A stretch of 64,000 bases of DNA, from the NCBI GenBank assembly GCA_000381605.1, contig KB906758.1, positions 310,001-374,000 of the forward strand. The letters are read 5' to 3'. Below the pieces are notes generated by a model, which worked only from the letters and a program-made list of their open reading frames with translations, did not search any database and was not told where the DNA came from. Shown one piece after another: positions 19,128 through 28,362 of the stretch. Within the stretch, counting starts at the first letter, position 1. Each line of letters opens with the position of its first letter. This DNA is from Acidobacteriaceae bacterium KBS 89 (GTDB lineage Bacteria; Acidobacteriota; Terriglobia; Terriglobales; Acidobacteriaceae). The position numbers and the translations under genes were made by a program.

Positions 19128-19634
19128 CTACTGCCGCGGGAGACGGAACTCGTTGTGGTTTTTTTGGAGTTCGAGGCATAGGGCTTCGACGACGAGATTG
19201 TGATCTTCGCGCTGGGGCAGGCCGGAGACCGTGACAGAACCGATGATGCCGGTCCCGGCAACATGAATGGGAAAGCAGCCGCCGTGAGCGGCGTAGTCGG
19301 CGTCAGGCAGGTTGTAGCGGTCGCTGAAGGAGCGATTGCTTTGTTCGAGCGTGAGGCCGATGGCGTAGGAGCTGCGGTGGAAGCGGGCGACTACGTTGAT
19401 TTTGCGCTGGACCCAACGTTGATTGTCGGGTGTGGTGCCGGCGAGGGCGGTGTAGAAGAGCTGCTGTTCGGGCTGGCCGAAGCGGCGGATGTCGACGACG
19501 ATCGATTGCTTTCGGGATATGGCTAGTTCGCGGAGGCTCAGGCCTAGACGCCAGGCTGTGTCGTAGTCAAAGGAGGGAAAGTGGAGTTCTGCTTCCTGGC
19601 GGGCAATTGTGGCGAGGTCTTCGGCGATGGCCAT
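19128..19634 (-). CDS. UPF0303/heme-degrading-domain-like protein (DUF336-related)
   Basis: 168 residues covering the whole family. LELHFPSFDYDTAW-like and GLSLRELAISRKQSIVVDIRR segments occur near the N-terminus, followed by LFYTALAGTTPDNQRWVQRK, and GGCFPIHVAGTGIIGSVTVSGLPQREDH near the end. The family is related to GlcG/HbpS proteins, and its cellular role is unsettled. TAATCT ends six bases before the ATG, with no Shine-Dalgarno. Its stop is 77 bases from the start of the broken serine hydrolase. Confidence 0.85.
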   Translation of the reverse strand: MAIAEDLATIARQEAELHFPSFDYDTAWRLGLSLRELAISRKQSIVVDIRRFGQPEQQLFYTALAGTTPDNQRWVQRKINVVARFHRSSYAIGLTLEQSNRSFSDRYNLPDADYAAHGGCFPIHVAGTGIIGSVTVSGLPQREDHNLVVEALCLELQKNHNEFRLPRQ

Positions 19635-19677
19635 GGCGAGAGATTATCAGGCCGAGGTTTCTCGTGTGATCTACAGA

Positions 19678-19705
19678 GCCGGACGCGAGGGAGTTCGCGT
19701 CCGGC
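19678..19705 (-). terminator. hairpin after the SDR gene
   Basis: Perfect 11-bp stem GCCGGACGCGA / TCGCGTCCGGC with a 6-base loop, seven bases past the SDR stop. There is no strong T-run on either side, so termination efficiency is uncertain. Confidence 0.55.
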
Positions 19706-19712
19706 GATTGGG

Positions 19713-20489
19713 TTATATACGGTTTAAGGAGCCGCCGAGAGGGGTTCCGGTGAGGCCGCCGTCGACGAAGAGCTCAGCACCCTGAACGTAGGATGAGTCG
19801 TCGGAGGCGAGGAAGAGGACGGCCTTGGCGATCTCGTCGGCTTCGCCCCAGCGTCCGAGGGCGATTTGGGAGGCGAGCTTCTTCGCGATCTCGCCACTCT
19901 CCTCGGCTGTGCGCTGACTGTTGCGTGCCCAGATGGGAGTTTTGGTTGCCCCGGGAGCGACGACGTTGACGCGGATGTTTCGTGGAGAGAGATCGGCGGC
20001 GAGAGTGCGGGCAAGGGCGCGCACGCCGGCCTTCGAAGCAGAGTATGCCGAGTAGCCAGGCTGTCCTAGAGTGCCGATTACTGAGCCGTTGAGGATGACG
20101 GAGCTGCCGTCGTTGAGGAAAGGAAGCGCGTCCTGCACGGTGAAGAAGACGGAGGCGAGGTTGACGCGGATGATCTCTTCGAAGAGCTCTTCTTTGGTGC
20201 TGCCCGCGGGGGTGGAGCCGGGGATGCCGGCGTTGGCGAAGACGATGTCGAGTTTGCCGAACTTTTCGCCGACCTGCTGGAAGATCGCCTTGCGGGACTT
20301 GGAGTCGGTGACGTCGCCGCGGAAACCGATAGCTTTGGGGCCAAGTTCGGCGAGTGCGGCGTCGAGGGTCTCCTGATTTCTGCCGGTGATGGCGACCTGG
20401 GCGCCTTCTTTGATAAAGAGACGGGCTGTGGCGAAGCCGATGCCGCTGTTGCCTCCGGTGATAAGAGCTTTCTTTCCTTCTAGTTTCAT
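19713..20489 (-). CDS. short-chain dehydrogenase/reductase
   Basis: 258 residues, a classical SDR. It has the cofactor motif TGGNSGIGFA at residues 12-21, NAG in VFANAGIPG, the catalytic Ser in LNGSVIG, YSASK as Tyr-x-x-x-Lys, and the C-terminal PGATKTP. The basic residue in TGRNQE favours NADPH. It faces the HxlR regulator, so induction by an electrophile or quinone through HxlR is a reasonable inference. A Shine-Dalgarno (GGAG) precedes the start. Confidence 0.93.
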   Translation of the reverse strand: MKLEGKKALITGGNSGIGFATARLFIKEGAQVAITGRNQETLDAALAELGPKAIGFRGDVTDSKSRKAIFQQVGEKFGKLDIVFANAGIPGSTPAGSTKEELFEEIIRVNLASVFFTVQDALPFLNDGSSVILNGSVIGTLGQPGYSAYSASKAGVRALARTLAADLSPRNIRVNVVAPGATKTPIWARNSQRTAEESGEIAKKLASQIALGRWGEADEIAKAVLFLASDDSSYVQGAELFVDGGLTGTPLGGSLNRI

Positions 20490-20515
20490 TGACCTGCTCC
20501 TTCTGGTTTAATTTA

Positions 20516-20564
20516 GCAACCAGCTATGAGATGGGTGAATCCAGTATAATGATGCAACTAGTTA
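20516..20564. promoter_or_regulatory. candidate HxlR operator: paired direct repeats around a -10 box
   Basis: In the 94-base divergent gap, GCAACCAGCTA (20516-20526) and GCAACTAGTTA (20554-20564) match at 9 of 11 positions, 38 bases apart. They flank TATAAT at 20545-20550, a good -10 for the regulator. The second copy contains the palindrome AACTAGTT. Regulator and target are inferred from position. Confidence 0.45.
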
Positions 20565-20583
20565 AGTTTTTCTAGGAGGGATT

Positions 20584-21030
20584 ATGCAGCGGAGATGTTT
20601 GGATGACAGCACTTGTCCGGTGGCCCGGTCGCTGGACAGCATTGGGGACTGGTGGACCCTACTGATTGTCCGGGACGCGATGCTGGGGGTCCGGCGTTTC
20701 AGCGACTTTCAGCGGAGCCTTGGGCTGGCTCGTAATGTGTTGACGACACGTCTGAAGAAGCTGGTTGCCGATGGGGTGATGACGATGGCTCCGGCGACGG
20801 ACGGCACGTCTTATCAGGAGTATCGGCTGACGGAAAAGGGTGAAGCACTGCTCCCTGTGCTGGTGGCGATGCGGCAGTGGGGTGAGCGCTTTTTGTATGC
20901 GCCGGGCGAGCCGCATTCGGAGCTGTTTGCCATTGCGTCTGGGAAGGCACTGGAGCAGATACGCGTCAGAGATCTCGATGGGCAAGATTGTGGAGTGGCC
21001 GACCTGGGGTTGGTGACCGCTTCCAAGTAG
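20584..21030 (+). CDS. HxlR-family transcriptional regulator
   Basis: 148 residues. The N-terminal CPVARSLDSIGDWWTLLIVRDAMLG with a conserved Cys (CLDDSTCP) is the hallmark start of HxlR proteins. The winged helix follows as RFSDFQRSLGLARNVLTTRLKKLVADGVM, then the wing YRLTEKGEALLPVL. Members often sense electrophiles or quinones through the N-terminal Cys. AGGAGGG lies just before the ATG. It is divergent from the SDR gene, its likely target. Confidence 0.92.
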   Translation: MQRRCLDDSTCPVARSLDSIGDWWTLLIVRDAMLGVRRFSDFQRSLGLARNVLTTRLKKLVADGVMTMAPATDGTSYQEYRLTEKGEALLPVLVAMRQWGERFLYAPGEPHSELFAIASGKALEQIRVRDLDGQDCGVADLGLVTASK

Positions 21031-21207
21031 GCCGAGCGAGTGCTTGGTCGCCTTGACACTGCCCTTCGGTTACGCGATGCTTAGGGGCTAGGCCTCTTTT
21101 TGCGCGGGAAGCGAAGCTGTGTCCGGGGAATCGGATTTGCAGGTTATTGTTGCTGCCGGCTGTTGGGTTAGCCGAAGAAGATTTGTGTCGTTGAACGGAG
21201 TGGATTG

Positions 21208-21519
21208 ATGTTTGCGATGTGGTTGCAGAGTTCGATGGGCGGGCTGGGGAATCTGGGAAGCCTTGCCCTGCCGATCTTGTTTTTCGTGGTGCTCTATTTT
21301 TTGATGATTGCCCCGAACCAGAAGAAGCAGAAAAAGTGGCAGGAGATGCTGGGACAGCTGAAGTCCGGCGATCGTGTGACTACCAATGGTGGTCTTCGCG
21401 GCACGGTACTTACCGTCAAGGACGATGTGGTGGTGCTACGCGTTCAGCCTGATGGCGTCAAGCTGGAATTCGTCAAAAGCGCAATTGCCGCGGTAACTAC
21501 CGACGAACAGGCCGCCTGA
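21208..21519 (+). CDS. yajC: preprotein translocase subunit YajC
   Basis: 103 residues from the ATG at 21208, preceded by GGAG (the TTG at 21205 is less likely). A single membrane helix (LALPILFFVVLYFLMIAP) is followed by the family signature NQKKQKKWQEMLGQLKSGDRVTTNGG and a small beta domain. It associates with SecDF at the translocon. It stands first in yajC-secD-secF, the standard bacterial order. Confidence 0.95.
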   Translation: MFAMWLQSSMGGLGNLGSLALPILFFVVLYFLMIAPNQKKQKKWQEMLGQLKSGDRVTTNGGLRGTVLTVKDDVVVLRVQPDGVKLEFVKSAIAAVTTDEQAA

Positions 21520-21666
21520 AGCGGAGAGCCAGAGCTAGTTAGGACGTATCGAATTGAAGAAGTATGCAGGTCGAGATTGGACCGTTAACTACGGATAAGG
21601 AAGAAGCAGGGACGACGGCGGCGGGACCGAAGCAAGGCACCGCGGCTGCACCCTTCAATAGAGATC

Positions 21667-23274
21667 ATGGGCAAGAATCTAGCCGGGAAATTGGCGCTAA
21701 TCGTTGCGGTACTGGTGATCTTCTGTTTCGGCATCGTGGGTATACCCCACGGCGGGCTGGTGCAGTCGATCAAAGATCATATTCACCTTGGGCTTGACCT
21801 TAAGGGCGGCACTCACCTGGTGTTGGAGGTGCATGTCGCCGAAGCGATCGCCTCCGCTACCGATCGAGATGTGGCGCGGCTGCAGGATGACTTCCAGAAA
21901 GCTGGGATTGTCGGCCCTACTGTGGGCAAGACTGACCCGGCGCGGCCGGCTACGATCGTGGTTTCGGGGATTCCGGCGACGAAGCTGGGCGATGCCCGCT
22001 CGATTCTGCAAGGCAACGACTACTCGAACTACGATGTCGTAACCTTGGCCGACGGCAGCTCCACCCTGACGATGAAGCCGGGGGCGGTTCGCGATCTGGA
22101 GGCGAGGACTCTGGATACGTCGATCGAGACTATTCGTGAGCGTATCGACATCCTGGGTGTTACGGAGCCGGTGATTCAGAAGTACGGACTTGGCGCCAAC
22201 CAGATTCTGGTGGAGCTGCCAGGCGAGAGCGATCCGGCGCGTGTGGAAGAGGTCATTCAGTCGACTGCGAAGCTGTCCATCCATGCCGTCTCGGGTGGGC
22301 CCTACGATACCGATCAGGCTGCAATGCAGGCCAACGGCGGAGTGATTCCAGCCGATTCGATGCTGGTGCGCGGGTCAGGTTCGGCGGGGGCTCCTGAGAT
22401 GGTTTGGCTGCTGAAGCGGGTCAGTGAAGTTGAGGGTACGGACTTCCGCGATGCGCAGCCGTCGCAGGACCAGAACGGTAGGCCGAATATTCGGTTCAAC
22501 CTGACAACGGAGGCCGGGAACCGCTTTTACAAATACACCGAGGCCCACTCCAGCACGAGCTCTACGCCGGGTTCGATGGCGATTGTGCTCGACAACAAGG
22601 TCCGCGAAGTCGCCAATATTCAGTCGGCGATTCGCGACAGCGGCGAGATCACGGGCGGCTTTACCCAACAGCAGGCGAACGATCTGTCGCTGATGTTGCG
22701 GACGGGGGCGTTGCCGGCGTCGATCTCTTACCTTGAGACACGGACGGTTGGACCAAGCCTGGGTGCGGCGTCGATCCATCAGGGTGTGGTTGCGGCCATC
22801 GCGGGCATGCTGGCCGTCATGCTTTTCATGCTGATCTACTACCGTGGCGCCGGCATCAATGCGGATCTTGCGTTGATCTTGAATCTGGTGATTCTGCTTG
22901 GGTTCATGGGATTTACCGGATCAGTTCTGACGCTGCCTGGCATTGCGGGAGTGATCCTGACGATTGGTATGGGCGTGGACTCGAATGTGCTGATCTTTGA
23001 GCGTATCCGCGAAGAGTTGCGGGCAGGCAAGACGGCGGCCGCGGCGGTCCAGCAGGGATTCGCTCATGCGTGGGTCACGATCATCGATACCCACGTCACG
23101 ACAATTGTTTCTGCGATGATCCTGTTCCTGTTCGGTTCGGGTCCGGTTCGCGGATTTGCCGTGACGCTGGCTTTCGGTTTGTTCGCCAATTTGTTTACCG
23201 CGGTATTTGTGTCGCGGCTGATCTTCGACACGATTCTGCAGAAGAAGCAACGCAGCGCAACGCTGTCGATTTAG
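21667..23274 (+). CDS. secD: protein translocase subunit SecD
   Basis: 535 residues with six membrane helices and the large periplasmic P1 domain between helices 1 and 2. HLGLDLKGGTHLVLEV is the SecD D1 signature, and IDILGVTEPVIQKYG and GMGVDSNVLIFERIREEL (D4) are also present. With SecF it uses the proton gradient to complete protein export. The 147 bases after yajC contain no gene. Another 47 bases separate it from secF. Confidence 0.97.
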   Translation: MGKNLAGKLALIVAVLVIFCFGIVGIPHGGLVQSIKDHIHLGLDLKGGTHLVLEVHVAEAIASATDRDVARLQDDFQKAGIVGPTVGKTDPARPATIVVSGIPATKLGDARSILQGNDYSNYDVVTLADGSSTLTMKPGAVRDLEARTLDTSIETIRERIDILGVTEPVIQKYGLGANQILVELPGESDPARVEEVIQSTAKLSIHAVSGGPYDTDQAAMQANGGVIPADSMLVRGSGSAGAPEMVWLLKRVSEVEGTDFRDAQPSQDQNGRPNIRFNLTTEAGNRFYKYTEAHSSTSSTPGSMAIVLDNKVREVANIQSAIRDSGEITGGFTQQQANDLSLMLRTGALPASISYLETRTVGPSLGAASIHQGVVAAIAGMLAVMLFMLIYYRGAGINADLALILNLVILLGFMGFTGSVLTLPGIAGVILTIGMGVDSNVLIFERIREELRAGKTAAAAVQQGFAHAWVTIIDTHVTTIVSAMILFLFGSGPVRGFAVTLAFGLFANLFTAVFVSRLIFDTILQKKQRSATLSI

Positions 23275-23321
23275 ATTTCGAGAGATTGCGGGGCCACTGG
23301 CCGCCGCTGAGGGTTTGAGGC

Positions 23322-24290
23322 GTGAGTTTGGAACTGTTTCGCACTACCAATATCGATTGGCTCGGGAAAAAGTGGTATTTCCTTGGGTTTTCCCTGATTT
23401 TTTCTGTTGCCGGCTTGTTGAGCATCCTCTTCTGGCACCATATTCCGCTAGGTGTCGACTTCAAGGGCGGGACCCAGATTCGCGTCTCCTTCGATCAGAC
23501 GCCGAATGAAGACCACGTCCGGCAGGCGATGGATCGCGCGGGTGTGCACAACTCTTTGATTCAGCGGGTCAGCGACCCCAGCGGCCATGCGGCGAATAAA
23601 GTCATTATTGCCCTGCCAGAGTCGACGGCGACCGATCAATCACATGACGCGGGCCGCCAGAGCGTCGAGAACGCACTGAGCGCGAACTATCATGACTCGC
23701 CTTTCACTATTGAACAGGTTGAGATTGTGGGGCCTACGGCCGGTAAGCAACTGCAAAAGCAGGCCTGGCTGGCGACGTTGTACTCCCTGATTGGGATGTT
23801 GATCTACCTGTGGTTCCGCTTTGAGCTGATCTATGGCGTGGCGGCCGTGGTGGCGGTCTTCCACGACACGCTGATCACGGTGGGCGCCTTCAGTTTGACG
23901 AACCAAGAGATTACGCTTACCGTAATCGCAGCTATCCTCACATTGATTGGTTATTCGATGAACGACACCATTGTCGTCTTCGACCGTATTCGCGAGAACC
24001 TTGCGCTGTCGCGGAGAGAGTCGTTACATGATGTGGTCAATCGAAGCATCAATCAAACACTGAGCCGAACGGTGATTTCGTCGGGTCTGACGTTTTTGAC
24101 CGTACTGTCGCTGTATTTGTTCGGTGGTGAGGTGTTGCACGGGTTCTCGTTCGCACTTGTGGTTGGAATCCTGATTGGGACGTACTCATCGATTGCGGTC
24201 GCGGCGCCGATGCTGGTGGCGTATCAGGACTGGCGAGCTAAGAAGGGCAAGACGGCCACGCTGCCTGCGGGGAAACGGGCCAAAGCTTAG
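23322..24290 (+). CDS. secF: protein translocase subunit SecF
   Basis: 322 residues from a GTG start (MSLELFRTTNIDWLGKKWY). The SecF signature GVDFKGGTQIRV near residue 43 and GYSMNDTIVVFDRIREN in helix 4 are both present, with six helices. The 100 bases that follow up to tonB hold only a tRNA-like D-arm word (GTAGCTCAGTTGG near 24308) that does not extend into a tRNA. Confidence 0.97.
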   Translation: MSLELFRTTNIDWLGKKWYFLGFSLIFSVAGLLSILFWHHIPLGVDFKGGTQIRVSFDQTPNEDHVRQAMDRAGVHNSLIQRVSDPSGHAANKVIIALPESTATDQSHDAGRQSVENALSANYHDSPFTIEQVEIVGPTAGKQLQKQAWLATLYSLIGMLIYLWFRFELIYGVAAVVAVFHDTLITVGAFSLTNQEITLTVIAAILTLIGYSMNDTIVVFDRIRENLALSRRESLHDVVNRSINQTLSRTVISSGLTFLTVLSLYLFGGEVLHGFSFALVVGILIGTYSSIAVAAPMLVAYQDWRAKKGKTATLPAGKRAKA

Positions 24291-24390
24291 GATCCGGCGG
24301 CTTTGTTGTAGCTCAGTTGGCTCGGGAACAATTTGCATCACCGTGGTGTCTAAAGAAAAATAGCTCTTCTTCGCCACAGAGAGGCTGCAT

Positions 24391-25122
24391 ATGTTCGAAG
24401 ATTCATTGATGGAGTCCGGCGGCAAGATCAAGACCAAGTCCAAATACTGGATGATTGGGACCTTTATCTTCAATGCCGCGATTCTGGCAACTATGATCCT
24501 GATTCCGCTGCTGTATCCCGAGGCCTTGCCGCACACGGCATTGACCGCGATGATCTCAGCGCCGCCTCCACCCCCACCCCCACCTCCGCCACCACCTCCG
24601 CAGCAGATCGTAAAGCCCATCAAGATGGTCTCGGAGATCGATGCTGGCCTGCATGCGCCGACGAAGATTCCCAAAGACATCAAGATGCTCAAGGAAGAGG
24701 CTGCACCTCCGACGATGGCTGGTGTAGCCGGAATGAGCGGCATGGGTAGCGGTAGTGGCGTTCCGGGTGGTGTGATGGGTGGCATAGGCAGTGCGCCCGC
24801 ACCCGTCGTCAAGGTCGCCCCACCGAAAGGGCCGACTCGTGTTTCGAGCGGCGTTGTGTCCGGTCTGAAGATCTCCGGAGCGAACCCAACCTATCCGCCT
24901 ATTGCCAGAGCGGCACACGTCTCTGGTGCGGTCGTCCTTCACGCCATCATCTCGAAGGAGGGTACGATCAAAAACCTCACAGTTATCAGCGGTCCGGAGA
25001 TGCTGCGTACTGCAGCCACCGATGCCGTGTCGAACTGGCGTTACAAGCCGTATCTGTTAAACGGCGAAGCCACCGAGGTAGATACACAGATCACCGTCAA
25101 CTTCAACTTTGGCGGCGGCTAG
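24391..25122 (+). CDS. tonB: TonB-family energy transducer
   Basis: 243 residues. A cytoplasmic N-terminus is followed by one membrane helix (MIGTFIFNAAILATMILIPLL), an uninterrupted run of 12 prolines that would span part of the periplasm, a Gly/Met/Ser linker, and a C-terminal TonB domain with PTYPPIARAAHVSGAVVLHAIIS and the final VDTQITVNFNF. It carries proton-motive energy from ExbB/ExbD to outer-membrane receptors and heads the exb cluster. Confidence 0.92.
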   Translation: MFEDSLMESGGKIKTKSKYWMIGTFIFNAAILATMILIPLLYPEALPHTALTAMISAPPPPPPPPPPPPPQQIVKPIKMVSEIDAGLHAPTKIPKDIKMLKEEAAPPTMAGVAGMSGMGSGSGVPGGVMGGIGSAPAPVVKVAPPKGPTRVSSGVVSGLKISGANPTYPPIARAAHVSGAVVLHAIISKEGTIKNLTVISGPEMLRTAATDAVSNWRYKPYLLNGEATEVDTQITVNFNFGGG

Positions 25123-25240
25123 GCCAAGGGTCAATCGCTCAACACCGTCCTCTCGTGATGCTCTCCGAAAGCCGAACTTTTGGGGGATTCACGGGTAAAG
25201 ATTCAGAAAGTTAGAGTTCTAGCCAGGAGGAAATATTCCA

Positions 25241-25984
25241 GTGATTCTCGCTCATCTTGCAACAACTTTCGCTCACGTTCCCGCTTCCCTCGCGATGTAT
25301 TTCGAGGAGGCCCAGGTCAGCTTCAGTGTCATGGGTCTTTGGGGCAATATGGGCTGGCTGGCGCGCTGCGTCGTCATCCTTCTCTTCATCATGTCGATCT
25401 GGTCTCTCGCTGTGATCATCGATCGGGCCCTGTATTTCTCCGCTGCCCGCAAGCAGTCGCGCGAGTTTGCTCCGAAGGTCGCCGGTGCGTTGAAGGACGG
25501 CCGTCTGGATGAGGCGATCAAGGTTGCTGACCGTTCGAAGAAGTCGCATCTGGCAGAGGTTGTTACGGCTGGTCTGCAGGAGTTCCGCAGCTTCGGTTCC
25601 GGCGGCAGCATTACTCCCGAGCAGGTGGAAAGCTCCAAGCGAGCGCTCGAGCGCTCTGAGGCGATCGTTCATGCCAAGCTGAAGCGCGGCCTTGGCGGTC
25701 TGGCCACCATTGGCTCGACGGCGCCGTTTATCGGCTTGTTCGGTACCGTGGTCGGTATTTTGAACGCCTTCCAACAGATTGCAACCCAGAAGACCTCCGG
25801 TATCGGCGCTGTTGCCGGCGGTATCTCGGAAGCTCTGGTAACGACGGCGTTCGGTCTTCTCGTCGCTATCCCGGCCGTTATGACGTTCAACTACTTCACC
25901 GGTAAGGTTGAGGCGTTCGACGTCGAGATGGACAACAGCTCCAGCGAATTGGTGGACTACTTCATCAAGCAAAGCCACCGGTAA
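25241..25984 (+). CDS. exbB: ExbB/TolQ/MotA-family proton channel
   Basis: 247 residues from a GTG with AGGAGG ten bases upstream. Three helices: CVVILLFIMSIWSLAVIIDRALYF, then LATIGSTAPFIGLFGTVVGILNAF (the conserved P-x2-G-L-x-GTV segment), and SEALVTTAFGLLVAIPAVMTFNYF. It forms the pentameric channel that works with ExbD and TonB. It lies between tonB and three exbD genes. Confidence 0.92.
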   Translation: MILAHLATTFAHVPASLAMYFEEAQVSFSVMGLWGNMGWLARCVVILLFIMSIWSLAVIIDRALYFSAARKQSREFAPKVAGALKDGRLDEAIKVADRSKKSHLAEVVTAGLQEFRSFGSGGSITPEQVESSKRALERSEAIVHAKLKRGLGGLATIGSTAPFIGLFGTVVGILNAFQQIATQKTSGIGAVAGGISEALVTTAFGLLVAIPAVMTFNYFTGKVEAFDVEMDNSSSELVDYFIKQSHR

Positions 25985-26133
25985 GGCTTCGGTCCTGAAG
26001 CGTAAATAAGCAGCAGTACCCAGCGAGAATCACGATCTGACCAGGCCTCCGACGTCGACAAGCGAACGGCGTCCGGAGGCTGGACAGACATCGCAGGGAG
26101 AGCAAAAACAGCAAACCGGACGGAGCATACGTT

Positions 26134-26586
<453 letters not shown>

Positions 26587-26652
26587 CTGAGTTGATTTTG
26601 TAGAACACCGACTTGCAGCCATTGGAGCGGCAGGGTACTTTAGGAGATTGTT

Positions 26653-27087
26653 ATGGGAATGGGTGGTGGAAATACCGGCGGAGCGGTTTCCGATATCAAC
26701 GTGACGCCGCTTATCGACGTTCTTCTGGTGCTGTTGATTATTTTCATGGTCATCGTTCCGGTGACACCTCGAGGGCTTGAGACGCTGGTTCCTCAGCCGC
26801 CCAAGGACCACAAGGAAGAGCAGCAAAATGACCGAACGATCGTCGTTCAAGTGCGGTCGAACGGGGCAGCTGCGCCGTCTTATCTGATCAACGAAACCGC
26901 GTTCGCAAAAAAAGACATTGAACCGAAGCTGTCGGAGATCTTTGCAACCCGTCAAGAGAAGGTCATGTTCGTCAAGGGTGACAAGGATCTCGACTTCAAG
27001 AATGTCGCCGAGGTCATCGACTTTGGCCACCAGGCCGGCGTAGACAACATCGGTTTGATTACTCCTCGGGTTGAATCAGGACAATAG
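26653..27087 (+). CDS. exbD: ExbD/TolR-family biopolymer transporter, second copy
   Basis: 144 residues with DINVTPLIDVLLVLLIIFMVIVPV, the same Asp-bearing helix, and a periplasmic domain distinct from the first copy (TPRGLETLVPQPPK after the helix). GGAG lies seven bases before the ATG. A strong terminator follows, so the tonB-exbB-exbD-exbD transcript probably ends here. Confidence 0.92.
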   Translation: MGMGGGNTGGAVSDINVTPLIDVLLVLLIIFMVIVPVTPRGLETLVPQPPKDHKEEQQNDRTIVVQVRSNGAAAPSYLINETAFAKKDIEPKLSEIFATRQEKVMFVKGDKDLDFKNVAEVIDFGHQAGVDNIGLITPRVESGQ

Positions 27088-27106
27088 TGTTCAGCAAAGT
27101 TCGCAT

Positions 27107-27147
27107 ACGGGCGGTCTGGCCGATTGGCTAGCCGCCCGTGATTTTTT
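27107..27147 (+). terminator. Rho-independent terminator after the second exbD
   Basis: Stem ACGGGCGG / CCGCCCGT (27107-27114 and 27132-27139), extended inside by CTGGCC/GGCTAG with one mismatch, then ATTTTTTG. It separates the first two exbD genes from the third. Confidence 0.85.
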
Positions 27148-27213
27148 GTAGCCTGCTGGTGTCTAAGTGATGGAGTGCTCGCACACCCAATTTTGAATTG
27201 GGAGACAACTGCG

Positions 27214-27657
27214 ATGGCATTCTCAACGAACGGGACCACTGGAGGCGATGGCCTCTCCTCTGAAATCAATATGACTCCGCTGATCGATGTCTTGCTGGTC
27301 ATGCTCATCATTTTCATGGTGATCGTGCCGGTGATGCCTCGAGGTCTCGAGTCTGCACTTCCTTCAGTCGCCTCTGCGGGTCCAACTGAAGAAGCTGCGG
27401 ATCGCCCTGTCCTGGTGCAGGTTGATCTGGACCAGACGACGGTGCGGTACATCGTCGACGGCGTCAGCACGAACAGCACAGGGGTGGCGGCGCGGTTGCT
27501 GGAGCTACTATCGCAGAGGTCCGTGCGGCGAGTGCTGGTTAAGGCTGACGCAAAACTGGACTTTGGCGTGGTAGCGGGGGTAATCGACGCAAGTAAAGCT
27601 GCCGGAGCCGATAACATTGGTTTGGTGACTCCTGGCGCTGACGGTCAGTCGAGATAG
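27214..27657 (+). CDS. exbD: ExbD/TolR-family biopolymer transporter, third copy
   Basis: 147 residues from the ATG at 27214, with GGGAG nine bases upstream; the earlier in-frame start at 27175 would add a non-family tail. The helix INMTPLIDVLLVMLIIFMVIVPVMPRG is nearly that of copy two, while the periplasmic part diverges. It lies after a terminator and so should have its own promoter or rely on read-through. It may serve an alternative Exb complex. Confidence 0.9.
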   Translation: MAFSTNGTTGGDGLSSEINMTPLIDVLLVMLIIFMVIVPVMPRGLESALPSVASAGPTEEAADRPVLVQVDLDQTTVRYIVDGVSTNSTGVAARLLELLSQRSVRRVLVKADAKLDFGVVAGVIDASKAAGADNIGLVTPGADGQSR

Positions 27658-28362
27658 CAACGCGGACGCAAGCCTGATGGCGGTGGGATCAGGCGTCGCA
27701 TAGGTAAATGGTCTGACCATAGCTTGCCAGGTGGACCATTTCCTTAGCGTATACACCTTTCCAGTGTCCACCTGAGATTCGCTGGAGGGAATGTGCGGCG
27801 ATTATCGACGATCCGGGTTCCCAGGCGGTCCAACACCCACCTGGAGGAGGTACGATTTGCCACCCATGCTATCTGAGGAAGATAACGTCCGCATCGTGCG
27901 CTCAATACCAATAGAAAACGGGGTTCGACCGGCGATATCTGGGACCTCCTCTTGCTGGAGCATCACAGACAGGACGAAGCACAGGTTTCGTGACTCTCCA
28001 GAGAGCAACGGCAGGTGGGTGCCGTCGCTCGGATATCGTGAATTCCCGACGATTCCGAGGCAGCGGCTATGCCGGCAGGGTTGTCAGAATGCGCGATGGG
28101 TGTATCGTCTAAGAGCACTATTGTTCGCCGAACCGGCTGGCCTTTCCTTGGCAGCGTGCATCCAAGACTTGAAGCGTGACTGAATTTCGGACGATTATCA
28201 TCTCCTGTTGAGAGGTCGATGCCTTTAGACAAACAATGAGTCCTCTAGTCACGTTGGGACGTATACCATTACAATCAAAGCTAAAGCCGAGAACCCGCTT
28301 CAGAGCTTCGCCTTTCTGTCCAATACAAACTCGCGCCCATTTTGAAGGAGATGATTCGCCCA
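27658..28362. other. 705-base gap without a recognised gene
   Basis: It begins with a 7-bp hairpin GCCTGAT / ATCAGGC (27672-27694). A wider pair AGGTGGAC / GTCCACCT follows (27729-27736 and 27766-27773). Open frames of 60-130 codons exist on both strands (for example 27791-28183 + and 27963-28232 -), but none has a Shine-Dalgarno, a family resemblance or the codon bias of its neighbours. It could be a decayed gene or hold a regulatory RNA; I cannot decide. Confidence 0.5.

Noticed and set aside
24300..24360. tRNA-like word GTAGCTCAGTTGG after secF
   Set aside because: It matches a D-arm/A-box, but no acceptor stem, anticodon arm or T-arm (GGTTCGAAT-type) follows.
27791..28183. 130-codon frame in the long gap
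   Set aside because: No ribosome site, atypical composition, no recognisable motif.
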